This document shows, one piece after another, positions 1 to 3,740 of a DNA stretch of 7,280 bases. The translations under genes and the position numbers were made by a program. Positions within the stretch are counted from its first letter, which is position 1. Each line of letters opens with the position of its first letter. Origin of the DNA: an uncultured Erysipelotrichaceae bacterium (GTDB lineage Bacteria > Bacillota_I > Bacilli_A > RF39 > UBA660); the NCBI GenBank assembly GCA_902783405.1, contig CACZQZ010000007.1, forward strand, positions 1-7,280, given 5' to 3'. The notes under the pieces were generated by a model. That model was not told the DNA's origin, ran no database searches, and worked only from the letters and a program-made list of their open reading frames with translations.

Positions 1-632
1 TCTTCATCTACAAGAGTTACTCTATTTTGTGGAAGATAAGCAACTTCATCGATATCAAAAGAAATATCTTTTATCTTAAGTAAAGCATCTTTTACAGCAA
101 ATAAATCTTTAGGATCTAAATAAACCGTTATTTTATTATCCTCTTCTTCCATATCCACAACGTCTAAATCTGCTTCAATAAGGGCATTCATAACTTCTTC
201 TTCACTCATACCAGAAAAAGATAGAATGGCTAAATGATAATATTGATAAGAAACACTTCCCATCGCTCCCATCTTAATATGACATTTATTAATAGCAGCT
301 CTTACACTACTAACACTTCGATTTAAATTATCTGTTAAACATTCTACTAATAATGTAGAACCTCCTGGACCAAATAATTCATATGTAACAGATTGATAGG
401 TCTCATCTACACCACTATTTACTTTATCAATAGCTCTTTTAATGATATCAGCTGGAACTTGTTCTTTTTTTGCTTTTTCTACTAGTCTTTTAAGTGATGC
501 ATTACTAGTCATTTCAACTCCACCAGTTTTAGCTGCTTGATAAATTTCTCTTGCATACATAGAATATAATTTTGCTTTAGCAGCACCTGTTTTTTGAATA
601 CTTGCTTTTCTAACCTCATATGCTCTTCCCAT
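1..632 (-). CDS. YebC/TACO1-family protein, YeeI/YeeN-like subgroup (3' end outside window)
   Basis: The reading frame stays open from the ATG at 632-630 to the window edge, giving 210 visible codons; the C-terminus is missing. The protein begins MGRAYEVRKAS and contains AREIYQAAK near residues 27-35, then a VPADIIKRAIDK stretch, a YELFGPGG motif and a NLNRSVSSVRAA motif. These are conserved landmarks of the YebC family. The MGR start, rather than MAGHSKW, places it with the B. subtilis YeeI / E. coli YeeN subgroup. The family was long annotated as DNA-binding transcriptional regulators; more recent work ties members to translation through the ribosome. A GGAGG ribosome binding site (plus-strand CCTCC 640-644) sits 7 nt before the ATG and fixes the start. 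It lies 65 bp downstream of rnc in the same direction, so rnc read-through is possible, and it also has its own candidate promoter. Confidence 0.9.
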   Translation of the reverse strand, partial: MGRAYEVRKASIQKTGAAKAKLYSMYAREIYQAAKTGGVEMTSNASLKRLVEKAKKEQVPADIIKRAIDKVNSGVDETYQSVTYELFGPGGSTLLVECLTDNLNRSVSSVRAAINKCHIKMGAMGSVSYQYYHLAILSFSGMSEEEVMNALIEADLDVVDMEEEDNKITVYLDPKDLFAVKDALLKIKDISFDIDEVAYLPQNRVTLVDE

Positions 633-655
633 TTGTATTCCTCCACTTCTTTATC

Positions 656-684
656 ATTTTAACTTTTTTTATTCTTTATGTAAA
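656..684 (-). promoter_or_regulatory. Candidate sigma-A promoter for the YebC-family gene
   Basis: On the minus strand TTTACA (plus 679-684) is followed after exactly 17 nt by TAAAAT (plus 656-661), both upstream of the GGAGG site. The fit to the vegetative consensus is good, but the region is AT-rich and such matches arise easily. Confidence 0.5.
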
Positions 685-697
685 GAGTAATTGTATT

Positions 698-1360
698 TTA
701 TAATTTTACACATTTTTTTAAAGCATCTTTAGCAGCTTCCATCTCTGCTTCTTTTTTACTTCTAGCACTTCCTACTCCATATAAAATCCCATCAATTCTA
801 ACTTCAGCAGTAAATGTTTTGTTATGAGCAGGTCCTTCTTCATGAACAATCTGATATTCTAAACTTCTTCTATCTGTTTGTACAAGTTCCTGTAAAAGGG
901 ACTTATAATCTTGAAATGAAATAATTTCTCCTTTTTCTATCATAGGGAAAATATAATGTTTCATAAATTTTTGCACTACAGGTAGTCCCTGATCTAAATA
1001 TAAAGCTCCGATAAAAGCTTCAAAAATATCAGCAACAATAGCTCTTCTCATGCGACCACCATTTTCTTCTTCACCATGACCTAATTTTAAATATTCATTT
1101 AATTTTAGTTTTAATGAATATTCATATAATGCTGCTTCACAAACATAATGAGCTCTAAGTTTCGTCATATCTCCTTCTTCTTTGTCCATATTTTTATATA
1201 GATATTCACTCATAACAAGTTCTAATACAGCATCTCCTAAATATTCTAATCTTTCATAACTTTTAAGTCCATGTTCATTAGCATAAGATGTATGTGTAAA
1301 AGCTATATCAAACAATTTTTGATTTTTAATTTCTATTTGTAATTCATCTAATATTTTCAT
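698..1360 (-). CDS. rnc: Ribonuclease III
   Basis: A 220-aa protein of normal RNase III length that cleaves double-stranded RNA, as in rRNA precursors and antisense duplexes, as a cytosolic dimer with Mg2+. The signature ERLEYLGDAVLEL spans residues 36-48, including catalytic-site E39 and D43. The second half of the active site is DIFEA, with D111 and E114. The C-terminal double-stranded RNA-binding domain covers about residues 150-218 and ends in a typical SKKEAEMEAAKDALK helix. The start chosen is ATG 1360-1358 (MKILDEL), because AAGGAG lies 6 nt upstream of it; an in-frame ATG at 1384 has no such site and lies beside the promoter -10 box. The gene precedes the YebC-family gene in the same orientation and is divergent from the lipoprotein gene. 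All catalytic residues are present. Confidence 0.97.
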   Translation of the reverse strand: MKILDELQIEIKNQKLFDIAFTHTSYANEHGLKSYERLEYLGDAVLELVMSEYLYKNMDKEEGDMTKLRAHYVCEAALYEYSLKLKLNEYLKLGHGEEENGGRMRRAIVADIFEAFIGALYLDQGLPVVQKFMKHYIFPMIEKGEIISFQDYKSLLQELVQTDRRSLEYQIVHEEGPAHNKTFTAEVRIDGILYGVGSARSKKEAEMEAAKDALKKCVKL

Positions 1361-1388
1361 ACAATTCTCCTTTTTATAGAACAATCAC

Positions 1389-1417
1389 ATTATACTATAT
1401 TTTAAGTTTCTTGAAAA
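1389..1417 (-). promoter_or_regulatory. Candidate sigma-A promoter for rnc
   Basis: Minus-strand TTTTCA (plus 1412-1417) and a perfect TATAAT (plus 1389-1394) are separated by 17 nt. The -35 box is weak (4 of 6) and the -10 box is perfect. It is back-to-back with the promoter of the divergent lipoprotein gene, the two -35 boxes lying only 5 bp apart, so the genes may share local control. Confidence 0.6.
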
Positions 1418-1422
1418 TAGAA

Positions 1423-1451
1423 TTTACAAATTTTTTATTTTCGCGTATAAT
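1423..1451 (+). promoter_or_regulatory. Strong sigma-A promoter for the ZnuA-like lipoprotein gene
   Basis: TTTACA (1423-1428), a 17-nt spacer and a perfect TATAAT (1446-1451) place transcription start near 1458. This argues against the in-frame ATG at 1411, which would lie upstream of the transcript, and supports the ATG at 1477. No obvious palindromic operator such as a Zur or MntR box was seen between promoter and gene. Confidence 0.75.
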
Positions 1452-1476
1452 ATTTTTTAGAGTAAGAGGTGCTGAA

Positions 1477-2337
1477 ATGAAGAAATTTTTTTATTTATTT
1501 GTTATTTTATTTTTATGTACAGGATGTTTTAAACGAGATGAGTTTGAAAACATTACTATTTATACTTCAAATTACCCTGTTAAGTATATTACAGAAAGAT
1601 TATATGGAAATAATAGTGAAATAACAAGTATATATCCTAATGGTACAGATATTGAAACATATAAGTTAAATAAAAAACAAATTAAGGATTATAGTTCTGG
1701 AAATTTATTTATTTTTAATGGACTTATGGATCAAGAGAAAGAATATGTAACTCAAATGTTTGATGAAAATAAGCATTTAAAAATTATTGATAGTACTCTT
1801 AGTATGGAATATACAAATGATATCAATGAATTATGGCTTAATCCAAGTAATTTTTTAATGATTTCACAAAATATTAAAACTGGTCTTGCTGAATATATCA
1901 CAAATCACTATATGATTGAAGAAATTACTAAAAATTATGAAGATTTAAAATTAGAAATTTCTGAAATTGATGCCAATTTAAAATTAATGGGAGAAAGTTC
2001 AAGTAAAAAATTAATTGTAACTTCTTCTGATTTATTTAAATTTTTAGAAAAATATGGTATTGAAGTTATATCTTTAGAAGAAAATGAGAATTTAAATGAA
2101 AAAATAATTAATGATGTTATTGATTATATAAAAAGTGGTAAAATAAAATATATTTATTTAAAACAAGATGAAAAAGTTAATGATACAATTCAAAGCATTA
2201 TCGATAAAACTAAGGTTAAAACAATCAATATTTATACATTGTCTACAATTTCAGATGAACAAGAAAATAATGAACAAGATTATGTTTCTATTATGAATGA
2301 AAACATTAATTTATTTAAACAAGAATTATATGATTAA
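1477..2337 (+). CDS. ZnuA/AdcA-like metal-ABC-transporter substrate-binding lipoprotein, metal ligands replaced
   Basis: A 286-aa lipoprotein. The signal peptide MKKFFYLFVILFL is followed by CTGC with lipidated C17, so it should be anchored on the outer face of the membrane. The fold resembles cluster A-I (zinc/manganese) binding proteins: ITIYTSNYPVKYITERLYG, IYPNGTDIETYKLNKKQI, LFIFNGLMDQE, ELWLNP near 118-123, VTSSDLFKFLEKYG at 181-194 and a closing DYVSIMNENINLFKQ helix. Against the family's usual motifs, the four ligand positions (His of DPHxYEP, His of HxWLDP, His of THDAFGYF, Asp of LDPL) align with E60, E118, S183 and Y253. None is a normal ligand, so metal binding as in ZnuA is doubtful. 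No permease or ATPase gene lies nearby. GAGG at 1466-1469, 7 nt from the ATG, supports the start. It could bind another ligand or act as a structural or adhesion lipoprotein. The family call is by motif pattern only. Confidence 0.8.
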   Translation: MKKFFYLFVILFLCTGCFKRDEFENITIYTSNYPVKYITERLYGNNSEITSIYPNGTDIETYKLNKKQIKDYSSGNLFIFNGLMDQEKEYVTQMFDENKHLKIIDSTLSMEYTNDINELWLNPSNFLMISQNIKTGLAEYITNHYMIEEITKNYEDLKLEISEIDANLKLMGESSSKKLIVTSSDLFKFLEKYGIEVISLEENENLNEKIINDVIDYIKSGKIKYIYLKQDEKVNDTIQSIIDKTKVKTINIYTLSTISDEQENNEQDYVSIMNENINLFKQELYD

Positions 2338-2361
2338 AGGAAAGCAAATGCTTTCCTTTTT
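2336..2361 (+). terminator. Intrinsic terminator of the lipoprotein gene
   Basis: A perfect 10-bp stem AAAGGAAAGC (2336-2345) / GCTTTCCTTT (2350-2359) with an AAAT loop runs into a T tract (2357-2361). The stem overlaps the stop codon. On the minus strand the hairpin is followed only by TTTAAT, so it may also weakly end transcription arriving from avd. Confidence 0.85.
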
Positions 2362-2401
2362 ATAATATCTTAATCAACTCTTCTAAAAAGATTTATTTAA
2401 A

Positions 2402-2546
2402 TTATAGCATTGTCATTAATACTTTTTTAGATGATTCAATTACTTTAGAAACTACATCGGCACTTATATTTTCTTTTAGCTAGTTCCAATGTATTCTTTT
2501 GTATACCTTTTATTTTTCCTCTTTCTTCTGCTTTTCCTAGTTTTAT
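2402..2546 (-). pseudogene. Frameshifted remnant resembling the C-terminal tail of Rpn/PD-(D/E)XK transposase-like proteins
   Basis: Two minus-strand frames overlap avd's tail and the bases beyond it. One, from 2546 down to 2445, reads KLGKAEERGKIKGIQKNTLELAK before ending out of frame. The next, from about 2479 to a TAA at 2404-2402, reads LKENISADVVSKVIESSKK. Together they resemble the charged G-K-x-E-G repeats and the closing helical segment (LELAK-x-x-L-x-x-x-x-S-x-x-x-I/V-x-x-V) found at the C-termini of Rpn-type and related transposase-like proteins. Just upstream, in the first frame, KKEEETVGLM meets a TAA near 2549-2547. At least one nonsense and one frameshift lesion are needed to join the parts. 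The family call is from tail pattern only; the catalytic domain is absent. Confidence 0.5.
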
Positions 2547-2907
2547 TTACATTAATCCCACAGTTTCTTCCTCCTTTTTCATTTTTTATCCATCCTTGTA
2601 ATAATTTATAGATTTGTAATAAAAAGTCACCATATTGTGTTATTTGTTTTTTACTAATTAGTTTTTTATGATAAGCATTGATTAAATAGAAATCTAACAT
2701 TTTAATAGAAACTAACATTTCTTTTTGATATTGATATCTCTCTTCTATAAAAATATTAGCTTTATAAGCATTTCTTAATAATTTATACATTTCTTTCTTT
2801 ATATTATCTCTAAGTATTAATTCATTACGATTAAAATTTTCAATAATTTTATCTAATTTTAATGCTGTTTTTTTGATATTAATAATAATTAATAGTTTAT
2901 CTTTCAT
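2476..2907 (-). CDS. avd: Avd-like four-helix-bundle DGR accessory protein, with an out-of-family C-terminal tail
   Basis: A 143-aa protein whose first ~110 residues match the pattern of DGR accessory variability determinants and related four-helix-bundle proteins: a helical, basic protein with LRDNIKKEMYKLLRNAYKANIF (residues 32-53), LVSIKMLDFYLINAYHKKLISKKQ (65-88) and a terminal LLQGWIK (102-108). In characterised DGRs, Avd is a basic pentamer that binds the reverse transcriptase and template RNA and is needed for retrohoming. The ATG overlaps the msl stop as ATGA, so translation is probably coupled. After WIKNEK (to 111, about base 2575) the protein continues for 32 Lys/Arg-rich residues that coincide with the Rpn-like remnant in another frame. 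The native stop may therefore have been lost when foreign sequence joined here. No RT gene follows. Alternative: a four-helix-bundle protein of other role, made unlikely by the adjacent TR/VR pair. Confidence 0.8.
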   Translation of the reverse strand: MKDKLLIIINIKKTALKLDKIIENFNRNELILRDNIKKEMYKLLRNAYKANIFIEERYQYQKEMLVSIKMLDFYLINAYHKKLISKKQITQYGDFLLQIYKLLQGWIKNEKGGRNCGINVNKTRKSRRKRKNKRYTKEYIGTS

Positions 2908-3332
2908 AATATTTTTTCTATTTCCTTCATAAGTTCATCATATTTCTCATTATTTAGAGAATATAGCTTATTAGTTATTATTTCTATTTGTTTTGTTCTT
3001 TTATGATTTTCAATGGCTCTTTGATTATAACAATGATATTGATTATTATTAAATTTTTGTTTTTTCTTTATTTTTACGATTCCATCTTCTTTTTCTACAA
3101 TGATAAAGTTAATATTCTCATATTTTAATCTTTTTTTTACTTTTTCCAAAGAATTTAAAGGGAAACCTACTTTAGATATTCCATTCGAATCTACTAATAC
3201 TTTATAATGAAATATTTCATTCATAATTTTTGTATCTTCACCTAAGATTTGATAAAAGTTTCCTACTAAATAAATAATAATATAGTCTTCATATTTTTGT
3301 TTATAATTAAAATAAATATCGATAAATTTCAT
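2904..3332 (-). CDS. MutS-like (MSL) DGR accessory protein, MutS domain I only
   Basis: A 142-aa protein whose first ~80 residues resemble the mismatch-recognition domain I of MutS: YIIIYLVGNFYQILGEDTKI (17-36), matching the MutS pattern F-R-x-G-D-F-Y-E-x-F-x-x-D-A, then VGFPLNSLEKVKKRL (55-69), matching A-G-V-P-Y-H-S-L-x-x-Y-L-x-x-L, then FIIVEK. The conserved Phe-X-Glu that wedges into mismatches in MutS is FYQ here (F26, Q28), so Phe is kept and Glu is replaced. There is no clamp, lever or ATPase domain; the tail (about 85-142) is basic then helical. MutS-like genes are a recognised accessory class in some DGRs. A GGAGG (plus CCTCC 3341-3345) lies 8 nt before the ATG, and the stop overlaps the avd start by 4 nt. 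Its biochemical job is not established; acting on DNA/cDNA mismatches during VR replacement is inference. Confidence 0.8.
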   Translation of the reverse strand: MKFIDIYFNYKQKYEDYIIIYLVGNFYQILGEDTKIMNEIFHYKVLVDSNGISKVGFPLNSLEKVKKRLKYENINFIIVEKEDGIVKIKKKQKFNNNQYHCYNQRAIENHKRTKQIEIITNKLYSLNNEKYDELMKEIEKIL

Positions 3333-3345
3333 ACATTATACCTCC

Positions 3346-3383
3346 AAACAAAAGCAGTACAAAAAATATTTCCTTGTACTGCT
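3346..3383 (-). terminator. Terminator-like hairpin between the TR spacer and msl
   Basis: Read on the minus strand, a perfect 10-bp stem AGCAGTACAA / TTGTACTGCT (plus 3374-3383 and 3353-3362) with an 11-nt loop is followed by TTTGTTT and then directly by the msl ribosome binding site. It could end the template RNA, act as an attenuator setting how much msl-avd is made, or mark an RNA processing site. The T tract is interrupted by one G, so termination may be partial. Confidence 0.6.
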
Positions 3384-3539
3384 CTATATCATATACTTTT
3401 TACGGTTTTCACATGTTCAATTTCTTTACTAATGTTTCCCCAGTATAATCTATTTTTCTCCTAAGAGAGGGATAAACCATGTTTTGATAGTCTTATATAT
3501 AATAAACCTTAGTCTATCATATTCTAGTAGTTATCAAAG
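3384..3539 (-). other. Non-coding DGR spacer downstream of TR, with inverted repeats
   Basis: About 156 nt lie between TR and the hairpin before msl, with no supported reading frame. TTTGATA (3483-3489) can pair with TATCAAA (3532-3538) next to TR, and GATAG (3486-3490) can pair alternatively with CTATC (3514-3518). In the Bordetella phage DGR, the RNA just downstream of TR is structured and required for cDNA priming and Avd/RT binding. That this stretch plays the same part is inference from its position. No convincing promoter for msl was found here. Confidence 0.45.
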
Positions 3540-3541
3540 CT
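3531..3541. repeat. 11-bp direct repeat TTATCAAAGCT, copy 1 (edge of TR)
   Basis: TTATCAAAGCT is identical to 3697-3707. This copy abuts the downstream end of TR, read on the minus strand; the other lies just past the target stop codon. Confidence 0.6.
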
Positions 3542-3628
3542 GGCCGAACCGCATTCCAGATATTACTCGCGTTGTTGCCGTTCGCATTCCCGTTGTTGTT
3601 CACATTCGAGACATTGGAAGGCGAGCCC
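3540..3628 (-). repeat. DGR template repeat (TR)
   Basis: This 89-nt non-coding repeat matches the VR at 3818-3903. In the coding sense it reads as GSPSNVSNVNNNGNANG, then NNASNIWNAVRP, with eleven AAY (Asn) codons. That is the hallmark of DGR templates, since randomising A in AAY can never give a stop codon. Over 86 aligned columns there are 14 differences, all at TR adenines: 7 A-to-C, 5 A-to-G and 2 A-to-T in VR. The remaining 10 aligned adenines are unchanged and the 62 non-adenine columns are identical. One 3-nt gap puts extra bases in the AATATC stretch of TR. The GC content is about 54%, high for this window. The shared final segment GCGGTTCGGCCAG is where an initiation-of-mutagenic-homing region would sit. 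TR is in the same orientation as the target gene and 112 bp past its stop. Confidence 0.96.
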
Positions 3629-3665
3629 CATTTTACTTAGATTTACCCCTATTTTTTTCTTATTA

Positions 3666-3716
3666 GGACAATATTTGCTTAAAAGCAAAATTGCCCTTAT
3701 CAAAGCTAACGCTTTG
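3666..3716 (-). other. Tandem hairpins between target stop and TR
   Basis: CAAAGC-TAAC-GCTTTG (3701-3716) forms a perfect 6-bp stem with a 4-nt loop. Next to it, 3666-3679 pairs with 3684-3696, with one bulged A (3673) and one mismatch that becomes a G-U wobble in minus-strand RNA, so the structure is better in the target/TR transcript. Neither is followed by a T tract on the minus strand. Hairpins downstream of VR assist homing in other DGRs, but this one is about 100 nt from VR. It may instead be an RNA processing or stability element. Confidence 0.4.
3697..3707. repeat. 11-bp direct repeat TTATCAAAGCT, copy 2
   Basis: Identical to 3531-3541; the CAAAGCT part lies inside the small hairpin past the target stop. 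The two copies bracket TR and its upstream flank (centre-to-centre 166 bp). Confidence 0.6.
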
Positions 3717-3740
3717 CAAAATTGATTCTATTATCTATTA

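Noticed and set aside
665..697. Hairpin CTTTA-TG-TAAAG between rnc and the YebC-family gene as an rnc terminator.
   Set aside because: The stem is only 5-6 A/T-rich pairs, and on the minus strand it is followed by A-rich sequence, not a T tract.
1411..1476. Longer N-terminus of the ZnuA-like lipoprotein starting at ATG 1411.
   Set aside because: The ATG lies upstream of the -35/-10 promoter at 1423-1451 and lacks a ribosome binding site. The ATG at 1477 has GAGG in place and starts a proper lipoprotein signal.
2904..3332. The MutS-like gene as a truncated mutS, since mutS lies next to cotE in B. subtilis.
   Set aside because: It has its own ribosome binding site, a clean TGA stop overlapping avd and a non-MutS tail. 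It lies 2.5 kb from cotE on the opposite strand beside a TR, all of which fit a DGR accessory gene better.
3484..3666. Plus-strand reading frame of 60 codons across TR.
   Set aside because: It is the antisense of the DGR template repeat. It has no ribosome binding site, and the TR pattern fully explains its unusual composition.
3531..3716. Possible CRISPR array or phage att sites from the repeats near TR.
   Set aside because: There are only two copies of an 11-bp word and no regular spacing, integrase or tRNA. TR/VR is explained by adenine mutagenesis.
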